Positions 1 through 5,958 are shown, numbered from the stretch's first letter. The stretch: 6,458 nt of DNA from DSWT01 sp049975385 (GCA_049975385.1 JBNGDO010000205.1:1-6458); one strand, 5' to 3'. Program-made: numbers and translations. The notes: generated from the sequence alone by a model not told the origin.

Positions 1-1
1 C

Positions 2-73
2 CCTCAAGATTATCTGCCGACAGGCAAATGCAATTATCCTTATCCTTATTTGTACTTGTGGGTGAAGACTTAA
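2..73 (+). CDS. Possible C-terminal end of an upstream gene (partial)
   Basis: Reading from base 2, the frame is open for 23 codons and stops at TAA 71-73. The peptide is rich in Tyr and Pro and ends YLYLWVKT. An aromatic tail of this sort, just ahead of a DppB-DppC pair, would suit the end of an extracellular solute-binding protein, the usual partner of these permeases. The 69-base gap to the next gene resembles the 90-base gap between the following two genes. The evidence is thin: all three forward frames are open at the window edge, and the stretch contains TTATCC hexamer repeats (34-51) that could themselves give a Tyr-Pro pattern. Confidence 0.35.
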   Translation, partial: PQDYLPTGKCNYPYPYLYLWVKT

Positions 74-126
74 TGCAGGAACGTGAAACCGTGGAGGTTC
101 CATGATTTGTAGATCTGTCAATTTTC

Positions 127-134
127 GGAGGAGG
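127..134 (+). promoter_or_regulatory. Shine-Dalgarno site of the first permease gene
   Basis: GGAGGAGG lies eight bases before the ATG at 143. This strong site fixes the start of the DppB-type gene. Confidence 0.8.
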
Positions 135-142
135 GGAACAGA

Positions 143-1207
143 ATGATAAATTATATTATTCGTCGCCTTTTGTTGGTCCCTGTGATGTTGTTCGGGGTCA
201 CCATTCTTATCTTTCTGATGTTACAGGCGCTCAGTCCGGTTGAGCGTTCCGCGCTTTACGTGCGTGACGTTCCAAGGAACGAGCGTGCTCTGGAAGGCGT
301 TATCCGGCAATACGGTCTGGATCAGCCCATCCATGTCCAATACTGGCGCTGGCTGGTGGGACACAAGAATTCGGTGACGGGAGAGATTACGGGTGGCATT
401 CTGCGCGGTGAATTTGGTTACTCGCGCACCGCCTCACAGCCTGTCGCCGATCTGATCAAACGACGTTTTCCGGCCTCGTTGGAGCTTACCATCTGGGCCG
501 TCATCCCTGTGGTAAGTGGCGGCATCATATTGGGGGTCATTGCTGCCGTTAACCATAATAAACTGGCTGATCATCTGGCGCGTATTTTTGGCATTGTCGG
601 TTGGTCCTTCCCAGATTATGTCTTTGGGCTGCTGATGCTGATGTTTTTCTACGCTGTGCTAGGCTGGTTTCCACCGGGGCGCATTTCGGATTGGGCCAAT
701 CAGGTGATCATGTCGCCAGAGTTCCGTAATTACACCCAGATGATCTCGTTTGATGCTTTGCTCAACCTGCGCCTGGATATTTTTTGGGATTCATTTCGCC
801 ACATGATTATGCCGGTGATCACCCTGTCTTATCTCTGGTGGGCCTTGACGATGCGCGTCACCCGTTCTTCGATGTTGGAAACACTGCGCCAGGATTACAT
901 CACGACGGCACGCTCCAAAGGGCTGTCCGAGCGCGTTGTGATCAGACAGCACGCGCTCCCCAATGCTTTGATGCCGGTGGTGACGTTGGGCGGCGGGACG
1001 GTGTTAGGCCTGTTGAGCGGTGTGGTGATTGTTGAGACCGTGTTTGATTACCGCGGCATGGGATCGGCCTTTGCTGCCGCAGCGGTGCAGCTTGACATCA
1101 TTACGGTGTTGGCCTTCACGTTGCTCAATGGATGTATTATGATTGTGGCGAACTTGATTATTGATATCCTATATGCTTATATTGACCCGCGCGTGCGTCT
1201 GGATTAA
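143..1207 (+). CDS. ABC transporter permease, DppB/OppB type (first pair)
   Basis: This 354-residue inner-membrane protein would be one half of the channel of a PepT-type ABC importer (peptides, opines, nickel and similar solutes). It has the family layout: an N-terminal membrane helix (about 8-31) after an IIRRLL start, an extracytoplasmic segment with RGEFGYS (88-94, matching the usual GD-x-G-x-S), then about five more helices (near 112-135, 150-174, 222-243, 283-301 and 318-345). The EAA loop that docks the ATPase is DYITTARSKG (251-260) followed by ALPN (271-274). The C-terminus, DPRVRLD, is the usual DPR ending. Length is normal. The start is set by the strong Shine-Dalgarno site at 127-134. 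A DppC-type partner follows after 90 bases on the same strand. Substrate cannot be told, because no ATPase or complete binding protein is in view. Confidence 0.95.
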   Translation: MINYIIRRLLLVPVMLFGVTILIFLMLQALSPVERSALYVRDVPRNERALEGVIRQYGLDQPIHVQYWRWLVGHKNSVTGEITGGILRGEFGYSRTASQPVADLIKRRFPASLELTIWAVIPVVSGGIILGVIAAVNHNKLADHLARIFGIVGWSFPDYVFGLLMLMFFYAVLGWFPPGRISDWANQVIMSPEFRNYTQMISFDALLNLRLDIFWDSFRHMIMPVITLSYLWWALTMRVTRSSMLETLRQDYITTARSKGLSERVVIRQHALPNALMPVVTLGGGTVLGLLSGVVIVETVFDYRGMGSAFAAAAVQLDIITVLAFTLLNGCIMIVANLIIDILYAYIDPRVRLD

Positions 1208-1213
1208 GACTCT

Positions 1214-1266
1214 TCCGAAAATTGTGTCTGCGAGCATTTTGGGTGCGTCAACGGCGAATTTTCGGA
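1214..1266 (+). repeat. Inverted repeat in the gap between the first two permease genes
   Basis: TCCGAAAATT at 1214-1223 is the exact reverse complement of AATTTTCGGA at 1257-1266, with 33 bases between them. It starts seven bases after the stop of the DppB-type gene and ends about 19 bases before the Shine-Dalgarno site of the DppC-type gene. The same AATTTTCGGA also occurs at 120-129, running into the Shine-Dalgarno site of the first gene. There is no T-tract, so it is not a typical terminator; an mRNA hairpin adjusting the ratio of the two permeases, or an operator, is possible. Confidence 0.45.
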
Positions 1267-1284
1267 TAGATTCTAAGGCAAATT

Positions 1285-1289
1285 GGAGG
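1285..1289 (+). promoter_or_regulatory. Shine-Dalgarno site deciding the start at 1298
   Basis: GGAGG is followed eight bases later by ATG at 1298. An in-frame TTG at 1283 would add five residues but overlaps this ribosome-binding site, so ATG 1298 is preferred. Confidence 0.75.
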
Positions 1290-1297
1290 AAATTTGT

Positions 1298-2320
1298 ATG
1301 ACGACAACAGAAATAGGGGCGCAAGAAGTCTATAAAAAAGAGATGGGCTGGTGGGAGCGAAAGCTGGGCACTGAAACCTACCGGTTATTGAGAGGGTTAC
1401 TGACCAATCCGGTATCGGTTATCGGTCTTGTATTATTAGGACTATTTGTCGTGGTTGCGCTCGCCGCCCCTGTCCTGGCGCCTCCCCGCCCTAACGCTGA
1501 TCCTTATACCATTCCACGCGATGGGTATGGACAAGAACCTAAACCCCCAGGCACAGAATGGCGCACACGCCAACCGCCTTTACCCTTCTGGTGGAAGACT
1601 ATTGTGGGGACCGATAAATGGATCCACCTTATGGGCACAGCCAGCGGGCAATGGGATATTTATTATGGTGTGATCTGGGGAACACGCACTGCGTTCTACG
1701 TGGGCTTAACGATTACCGCTATTACTGCGTTAGTAGGTATCACGTTAGGGACGCTCTCCGCTTACTATGGCGGGGTTGTGGATATGGTTGTTATGCGCAT
1801 CGCTGAAATCTTTATCGCTTTCCCTTTCCTGCCAGCGGCGATGACCCTTTCAGCCGTGCTAACGCCCGTTTTGGGACGTGGGCTTTTCGCGCCTATGGTC
1901 GCTCTAGCGGTTTTCGGGTGGACAGGGTTTGCCCGGTTGTTGCGCAGTGACATTCTGTCTTTACGCGAGCGCGAATACGTGTTGGCGGCGCGCGTCATCG
2001 GGGTGAGAGATACGCGCATTATGTTCCGCCATGTGTTGCCCAATGCCATCTTCCCCACGCTGGTGCTGGCTTCAATGCGCATTGGGAGCTACGTCATCAC
2101 CTTCGCAGGGCTGAGTTTCCTGGGCATCGGCGCTGAGGTCGGCTACGCGGACTGGGGACAACTGTTATCGTTCGCGCGTGACTGGATGACCCAGTTAGGT
2201 GATTATTGGTACATCATCACCTTCCCCGGTGTCACATTGGTGCTGTTCGTCCTCTCCTGGAACCTGGTGGGTGACGCGCTGCGCGACGTGCTCGACCCGC
2301 GCCTGCAAGGCTCGCGGTAA
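1298..2320 (+). CDS. ABC transporter permease, DppC/OppC type (first pair)
   Basis: This 340-residue inner-membrane permease should pair with the upstream DppB-type protein. A cytoplasmic tail of about 38 residues comes first, then a membrane helix (about 40-61) ending in the APPRP segment typical of DppC N-termini. An unusually long loop (about 62-118) leads into WDIYYGVIWGTR (119-130), which replaces the usual GRD-x-x-SR-x-x-YG-x-R. About five further helices follow. The EAA loop is EYVLAARVIG (226-235) with LPN at 247-249, and the C-terminal signature is GDALRDVLDPRL (325-336). The extended tail and loop make it somewhat longer than many DppC proteins. The gene ends 17 bases before a strong hairpin. 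The family is certain; the substrate is unknown. Confidence 0.95.
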   Translation: MTTTEIGAQEVYKKEMGWWERKLGTETYRLLRGLLTNPVSVIGLVLLGLFVVVALAAPVLAPPRPNADPYTIPRDGYGQEPKPPGTEWRTRQPPLPFWWKTIVGTDKWIHLMGTASGQWDIYYGVIWGTRTAFYVGLTITAITALVGITLGTLSAYYGGVVDMVVMRIAEIFIAFPFLPAAMTLSAVLTPVLGRGLFAPMVALAVFGWTGFARLLRSDILSLREREYVLAARVIGVRDTRIMFRHVLPNAIFPTLVLASMRIGSYVITFAGLSFLGIGAEVGYADWGQLLSFARDWMTQLGDYWYIITFPGVTLVLFVLSWNLVGDALRDVLDPRLQGSR

Positions 2321-2337
2321 GAAAGATTTTTGATAAC

Positions 2338-2387
2338 GGGGGTGTTTTCTTTTGCGCCCGCAAACGAAAACACCCCCTAAACTTTTT
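2338..2387 (+). terminator. Hairpin terminator between convergent permease operons
   Basis: Bases 2338-2349 pair perfectly with 2366-2377 (12 bp, five G:C pairs at the base). After one mismatch the stem continues for 5 bp (2351-2355 with 2360-2364) around a four-base loop. On the plus strand TAAAC and then T5 (2383-2387) follow, so it can stop transcription from the first permease pair. The minus-strand exit side lacks a clean T-run, so its effect on the opposing operon is less clear. The T-run overlaps the stop codon of the convergent gene. Stem and loop sequence recur at 5825-5866. Confidence 0.8.
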
Positions 2388-3336
2388 ACGTTCTTCCTCT
2401 TGCTCTTGGATTGAGTGCTGAATTCAACCCATCCCCAAGCAAATTCCACCCGATGCTGAACATAATCAGCGTAAGGGTGGCAGGAATGAAGACCCACCAA
2501 TAGATCAGGGGATTGCCGCCTGGCCCGATGATCCAATCGCGAGAAGAAACCAGCAACATCCCCCAGGGCAATCCGGACCCCAGGCCGATGAACGTGAAAG
2601 CAGCTTCCAGTAGCACCATCCCACCGATGTCGCGTGTGGCTAATACGATGGCGGGGGCGATGGCATTGGGTAAGAGGTGGCGAAAAATGATGCGCAGCGG
2701 CGGCGCACCGGTAACTTGGGCGGCCATCGCGTACTCGGTGTGCTTGAGGGTGGTGAAGTTCGCGTGAATGATGCGCGCGTAAGGCATCCACGAGAAGGCG
2801 ATCAGCGCCAGCATGGTCGGGTCGAGCTGCGCCTTCCGCAAGGCGACTTGCCAGAAGGTCAGTGATGCGTCCGTGCTCGTGGGCAGGAGCGCGCTCGTGG
2901 GTAAGAGTGCGTACCGGAACAGGTAGATGCCCGCGATGGCCGGGAATGTCAAGAAGGCGTCGGTCACGCGCATCAACAACCGTCCCATAGCGCCTTCGAG
3001 GTATCCACTGAACGCGCCGATTAACACACCCGTACATGCTGTCAACAACGCGGTGATAAGGCCAAAACGCAGTGCCGGTCGCGTGCCCCAGATCAACGCG
3101 TAGGCGATATCCCACCCGCGGGGCGTGGTCCCCAGGATCGCTCCTGGCTGTGGCGGGCGCGGAATGCGCAATGCCGTCGGGCGCACGCCCGGCAGCCGGC
3201 GCAAGAAAGTGGGGTTCTGCGGATCCTCTTGCGGGGCGATCCAGGGTGCGCTCACGGCCACAACCACGTAACCGGCGATGATGCACAATGCCAGGATGCT
3301 TTGCCAGTTGATGAAGAAACGTCGTGTGACCGTCAT
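2386..3336 (-). CDS. ABC transporter permease, DppC/OppC type (second pair)
   Basis: This 316-residue inner-membrane permease is the second half of a PepT-type ABC import channel. The N-terminal helix (about 13-33) ends in APWIAP. GTTPRGWDIAYALIWGTR (69-86) shares the atypical WDI-x-Y-x-x-IWGTR signature with the DppC protein of the first pair. The EAA loop is EYAMAAQVTG (201-210) with LLPN at 221-224, and the C-terminus reads GDGLNSALNPRARGR. Between the DAFLTFP segment (126-132) and the helix before the EAA loop there is extra sequence containing a perfect doublet ALLPTS-ALLPTS (143-154). The start ATG (3336-3334) overlaps the TGA of the upstream DppB-type gene, so translation is probably coupled; no good separate Shine-Dalgarno site is seen. 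The gene ends against the convergent hairpin. Confidence 0.95.
   Translation of the reverse strand: MTVTRRFFINWQSILALCIIAGYVVVAVSAPWIAPQEDPQNPTFLRRLPGVRPTALRIPRPPQPGAILGTTPRGWDIAYALIWGTRPALRFGLITALLTACTGVLIGAFSGYLEGAMGRLLMRVTDAFLTFPAIAGIYLFRYALLPTSALLPTSTDASLTFWQVALRKAQLDPTMLALIAFSWMPYARIIHANFTTLKHTEYAMAAQVTGAPPLRIIFRHLLPNAIAPAIVLATRDIGGMVLLEAAFTFIGLGSGLPWGMLLVSSRDWIIGPGGNPLIYWWVFIPATLTLIMFSIGWNLLGDGLNSALNPRARGRT
2875..2910 (-). repeat. 18-base tandem duplication inside the second DppC-type gene
   Basis: Units 2875-2892 and 2893-2910 match at 15 of 18 bases. All three differences are silent, giving the identical peptide ALLPTS twice (residues 143-154 of the protein). It looks like an in-frame duplication, kept at protein level while the DNA drifted at synonymous sites. 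Confidence 0.8.
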
Positions 3337-4403
3337 TGCGTCGCCAGCTCATCCCGCAAGCGAGGATCGAACGCTGCCTGGAGAATGTCCAGGATCAACA
3401 TCACCGGCAGCACCAGCAGCACGCTGTAGACCGCGAATCCCATCGCGGCGGCTGTGTCCGGCGCTCCACTCACCGAACTGACGATCAGTTCCGAGACCCC
3501 CGGGAAGCCGAATACCGCTTCGACGACAAAGACGCCCATAATCAGAGACGCTGTGGAGAGCGCGATGCTGTTGAGTGCGGGGATCATCGCGTTGTGGAGC
3601 GCGTGCCGCCAAACCACCAGGCGTTCCTTCAGTCCCTTCCCGCGCGCGACCGTGATGTAATCTTTGTGCAGTTCCTCGATCATCATGGCCCGCGTCATCC
3701 GGCCCAGAGTGGCCCAGTGCACCATGCTCAGGGTGATGCAAGGTAGTACCAGGTGACGCAGCGCGCTCAAGCTGATATCTGAACGGTGGTTCAGCAACCC
3801 GTCCAGAGTGAGCAGGCCGGTGTACGCGGTGAATTCGGCGTTGACGACGACAAATTCTTCACCCGAAGTGAGGCGTCCCGGCGGAAACCACCGCAACCCT
3901 GCATAGAAGATGCCGAGCAACACCAGGGCCAGCACGAAGGGCGGGATGGCGGTGGCGACGAAGGCCACAACGCGGAAGGCGTGATCGACGGCTCTGTGTT
4001 CCTTCGCTCCGGCCAGTCCGCCGCCGATGATGCCCAAAGGGATGAGCAAAACGACGGCGTACAGCGTCAACTCGGCGGTGGCCGGTGTGCGCTGTAAGAG
4101 CGCGGGGAGAACATCGACGCGAAATCCAGGGCTCCAGCCCCAATCGCCCTGCAGCAAGCGTCCCAACCAGCGAAGGTATTGTACTGGATAAGGATCGTCG
4201 AGGCCGTGGCTCTCGATGATTTGCTGAAGCAGAACTTCTGGTCGCAGATTGGGATTATTGGAACTTCCTCTGGGCATATACAATTGCGCCCGGACTTCGA
4301 CCGGTGCCAACATCAGGATACCGTACAAAGTCGCGGTGATGATCAACAGCGTGACCGGGATGGCGAACAGCCGGCGGATTAAAAACTTGAGTAGAGCAGG
4401 CAT
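3333..4403 (-). CDS. ABC transporter permease, DppB/OppB type (second pair)
   Basis: This 356-residue inner-membrane permease would form a channel with the DppC-type protein that overlaps its stop by four bases (ATGA). Visible marks are the FLIRRLFAIPVTLL first helix (about 7-32), GDWGWS (86-91), the FPPGR segment (173-177), the EAA loop DYITVARGKG (248-257) followed by HALHNAMIP (267-275), and the C-terminal AAFDPRLRDE. ATG 4403 is chosen because GAGG lies six bases upstream. The reading frame could extend to a GTG at 4427, but that codon lies inside the intergenic palindrome and has no ribosome-binding site. The G+C content looks higher than in the first pair, so this is not a recent copy of it. 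Substrate unknown. The next gene upstream on this strand is an unrelated membrane protein 100 bases away. Confidence 0.95.
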   Translation of the reverse strand: MPALLKFLIRRLFAIPVTLLIITATLYGILMLAPVEVRAQLYMPRGSSNNPNLRPEVLLQQIIESHGLDDPYPVQYLRWLGRLLQGDWGWSPGFRVDVLPALLQRTPATAELTLYAVVLLIPLGIIGGGLAGAKEHRAVDHAFRVVAFVATAIPPFVLALVLLGIFYAGLRWFPPGRLTSGEEFVVVNAEFTAYTGLLTLDGLLNHRSDISLSALRHLVLPCITLSMVHWATLGRMTRAMMIEELHKDYITVARGKGLKERLVVWRHALHNAMIPALNSIALSTASLIMGVFVVEAVFGFPGVSELIVSSVSGAPDTAAAMGFAVYSVLLVLPVMLILDILQAAFDPRLRDELATQ

Positions 4404-4409
4404 GTGTTT

Positions 4410-4413
4410 CCTC
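4410..4413 (-). promoter_or_regulatory. Shine-Dalgarno site deciding the start at 4403
   Basis: On the minus strand GAGG is followed after six bases by ATG 4403. This favours ATG over the in-frame GTG at 4427, which would put the start codon within the repeat. Confidence 0.6.
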
Positions 4414-4422
4414 GGAAGAGAA

Positions 4423-4491
4423 ACCACGAATCTACACGAATCCTCACGAATCGGAAAGCCAAATTCGTGTGCATTCGTGAAGATTCGTGGT
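4423..4491. repeat. Palindromic repeat of CACGAAT units with 10-base period
   Basis: The left arm 4423-4451 holds three CACGAAT cores at 10-base spacing (4425, 4435, 4445). The right arm 4463-4491 holds the same three inverted. The arms pair at 26 of 29 positions, with a spacer of 11 bases; all three mismatches lie between cores. It fills most of the gap between the membrane-protein stop (4504) and the permease start (4403). Read on the minus strand the hairpin is followed by TTTCTCTT, so weak termination is possible, but the stem is not of a usual terminator shape. It could instead be a dispersed palindromic repeat or a binding site for a multimeric regulator. The 10-base period matches one DNA helical turn. 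Confidence 0.85.
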
Positions 4492-4503
4492 AAAAGTTTC
4501 CTT

Positions 4504-5649
4504 CTATTGGTCGAATGTGCATTGGTCTACGGTGACGATGGCATTCCCGCCGAAGCGGCACGTCATCGCCGCCCCGGTGTTGAACTGCACCGTCACGAAC
4601 ATACAGTTGCCTTTCTGCGCTGCGATCATCAGGCTGTAGGCGTCGCCGAGTTGCGCCTGGTGTGATTGGAGCCACGTCATCACATCCTCGGTGACGGCAA
4701 ACGTCTTCATCTGATTTTCTAGCCACGGGCGCTCACCTGTTTTCGCGGCCTGAACCATTTGAGCAATCCGCAGCTCCAGCTTTTGGGAAAGATCATCGCA
4801 AAACGTGACCCGGTCGCCCATCACGAGGCACCGCAGCGCGAAACCGGTATCGAAGACCACGTCACTGTAACCGGCATAGAGTGTCTTGGTGGCTGCGTCG
4901 AACCCTGAAAAGTGGATGGTGTAGTCCGGCGTGAACTGCGCGCCATGACGCCGTGCCTCAATGGCATTTTGCCCTGCGGCGCTCACGGCGTCCTCGCCGC
5001 CCTCCAGGTACGCTTCGACGAGATTTGCCACGCGCACTTGCGGCGCGCGGACCGGCGTCATCACCAGGTAATCCAGAATGAAGGCTGGCGGCAACGCCAC
5101 CAGCCAGGCCACCAGCAGCACACTCCACGCCCCCAGTTTCATCTGACCTGTTGGGGTGGTGCGATCCCAGGCCCATTCGACAGCTACTGTTTCCACGTAG
5201 CCTACGGCAAATCCATACACTGTGTAAATGATCATCCCCAACAGCGTGCGTGCCGCGATGGCATCCGTGTAGGGCCACGGCGACAGGCCGGCGAAGCGCG
5301 GATCGATGACACCGGCAAGCCAGCTTATCCCGGTGAATGGAATGTGCCCGGCGAGCCAGCCGGTGGCCGCGAGTGTGACCGCCCACACACCCGTGGTGAA
5401 CAGTGCGGACGATGACCACGCCCCTACCATCCCTGCGATTCCGCCGATGACCAGCAGGCACGGCAGGCCGGTTATGAGCTTGCCCCAGGCCATGTCGGCC
5501 GAAGTCTGGCTTAATGCCAGGGCGTCGTATCCCCATGCAAACAGGGCGAACCCCAACCCAAATAACAGTCCGTATCCGGTCCCGGCGCGCAACAGCACGG
5601 TGCGAGCGACTTTCGGCTGCGGCAGTGGGCTTGCGATCTTATCTATCAT
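4504..5649 (-). CDS. Unrecognised membrane protein with five predicted helices and a Cys-containing C-terminal domain
   Basis: I do not recognise this 381-residue protein. Hydrophobic stretches suggest five membrane helices: about 22-45, 57-78, 82-101, 134-157 and 172-196. The last 185 residues are soluble: an acidic/Ala-rich start (NLVEAYLEGGEDAVSAAGQ), then a likely alpha/beta domain with five cysteines (two in CLVMGDRVTFC, then NCMF, MTCRF and DQC near the end). With an odd number of helices and the N-terminus inside, this domain would lie outside the cytoplasm, where disulfides are plausible; that topology is inference. ATG 5649 is chosen because GGAG lies ten bases upstream and because a promoter-like -10 box covers the alternative ATG at 5691 (14 residues longer, without a ribosome-binding site). 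It lies upstream of the second permease pair on the same strand. No link in function is shown. Confidence 0.8.
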   Translation of the reverse strand: MIDKIASPLPQPKVARTVLLRAGTGYGLLFGLGFALFAWGYDALALSQTSADMAWGKLITGLPCLLVIGGIAGMVGAWSSSALFTTGVWAVTLAATGWLAGHIPFTGISWLAGVIDPRFAGLSPWPYTDAIAARTLLGMIIYTVYGFAVGYVETVAVEWAWDRTTPTGQMKLGAWSVLLVAWLVALPPAFILDYLVMTPVRAPQVRVANLVEAYLEGGEDAVSAAGQNAIEARRHGAQFTPDYTIHFSGFDAATKTLYAGYSDVVFDTGFALRCLVMGDRVTFCDDLSQKLELRIAQMVQAAKTGERPWLENQMKTFAVTEDVMTWLQSHQAQLGDAYSLMIAAQKGNCMFVTVQFNTGAAMTCRFGGNAIVTVDQCTFDQ

Positions 5650-5659
5650 TGTGATACTG

Positions 5660-5663
5660 CTCC
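5660..5663 (-). promoter_or_regulatory. Shine-Dalgarno-like site supporting the start at 5649
   Basis: On the minus strand GGAG sits ten bases before ATG 5649. Spacing is at the long end of normal. The alternative ATG at 5691 has no purine-rich site ahead of it. Confidence 0.45.
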
Positions 5664-5689
5664 AACTCTGTTGTCGAAAATCATCCCGC

Positions 5690-5717
5690 ATTGTACGCCA
5701 ACCCGGCTTTCTTACAA
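5690..5717 (-). promoter_or_regulatory. Sigma-70-like promoter of the membrane-protein gene
   Basis: On the minus strand TTGTAA (5717-5712) and TACAAT (5695-5690) are separated by 16 bases, matching the consensus at 4/6 and 5/6 positions. Transcription would begin near 5683 and leave a leader of about 34 bases before ATG 5649. The -10 box overlaps the ATG at 5691, so that codon could not be translated from this promoter. Confidence 0.45.
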
Positions 5718-5729
5718 GCAGGTGAGTGG

Positions 5730-5757
5730 TCAGCGATTAGCCTTCAGCCATCAGCCA
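5730..5757. repeat. Heptanucleotide tandem array
   Basis: Four 7-base units run without gaps: TCAGCGA, TTAGCCT, TCAGCCA, TCAGCCA. The last two are identical and the first two are degenerate. Part of the motif recurs at 5939-5952 (TGAGCCG, TCAGCGC). Confidence 0.75.
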
Positions 5758-5802
5758 TGGCCTTATCATTCTGCAAATGCACCTTTCGTTTACGCGAATC
5801 GT

Positions 5803-5816
5803 ATGGCTAAAGCCAT
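5803..5816. repeat. GGCT-AA-AGCC palindrome
   Basis: ATGGCT and AGCCAT form a perfect 6-base inverted repeat around AA. It lies just left of the T-tailed hairpin and matches in type the palindrome on that hairpin's right side. Confidence 0.6.
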
Positions 5817-5824
5817 TTAATTTT

Positions 5825-5866
5825 GGGGGTGTTTTGCCGCCCGCAACCGCAAAACACCCTTTTTTT
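5825..5866 (+). terminator. T-tailed hairpin of the same family as the 2338 hairpin
   Basis: Bases 5827-5837 pair with 5849-5859 (11 Watson-Crick pairs), extended by two G:T pairs at the base, with an 11-base loop. T5860-5866 is a run of seven, so on the plus strand it has the form of an intrinsic terminator. No plus-strand gene is visible upstream of it: the neighbour on the left is read away to the left. GGGGGTGTTTT (5825-5835) is identical to 2338-2348, and GCCCGCAACCG (5839-5849) matches 2356-2366 at 10 of 11 bases. Confidence 0.7.
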
Positions 5867-5870
5867 AACA

Positions 5871-5884
5871 GCGGCTTCAGCCGC
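5871..5884. repeat. GCGGCT-TC-AGCCGC palindrome
   Basis: A perfect 6-base inverted repeat around TC, right of the T-tailed hairpin. With the copy at 5803-5816 it brackets the hairpin at nearly equal distance on both sides. Confidence 0.6.
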
Positions 5885-5958
5885 AAGCACGCGCAAGCGG
5901 GCGTATTCTGCTGAAGTTCAGCGAGCATGATAAAGCCCTGAGCCGTCAGCGCCAGAAC

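Noticed and set aside
78..101. GGAAC / GTTCC short inverted repeat before the first permease gene
   Set aside because: Only five base pairs with a 14-base loop, no T-tract and no partner signals; expected by chance.
2195..3352. Long minus-strand frame of 385 codons overlapping the second DppC-type gene
   Set aside because: It is a shadow of the DppC-type gene in another frame on the same strand: composition rich in His, Arg and Gly, no domain, and it runs across the terminator hairpin and into the opposing gene.
3594..3606. HALHN instead of HALPN in the EAA loop of the second DppB-type protein, as a possible defect
   Set aside because: This position varies (R, P or other) in DppB proteins; the conserved DY-x-x-x-AR-x-KG and the following IP are intact.
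4423..4491. CRISPR-like array
   Set aside because: The CACGAAT cores are only 7 bases at 10-base spacing, with no spacers of CRISPR length, and the arms are inverted to each other.
4958..5536. Minus-strand frame of 192 codons inside the membrane-protein gene
   Set aside because: Arg/Gly/His-rich translation without hydrophobic segments or a ribosome-binding site; the overlapping frame gives a coherent membrane protein.
5737..5928. Minus-strand 63-codon frame in the divergent region
   Set aside because: It spans the hairpin, both palindromes and part of the 7-base array, and its translation shows no family features.
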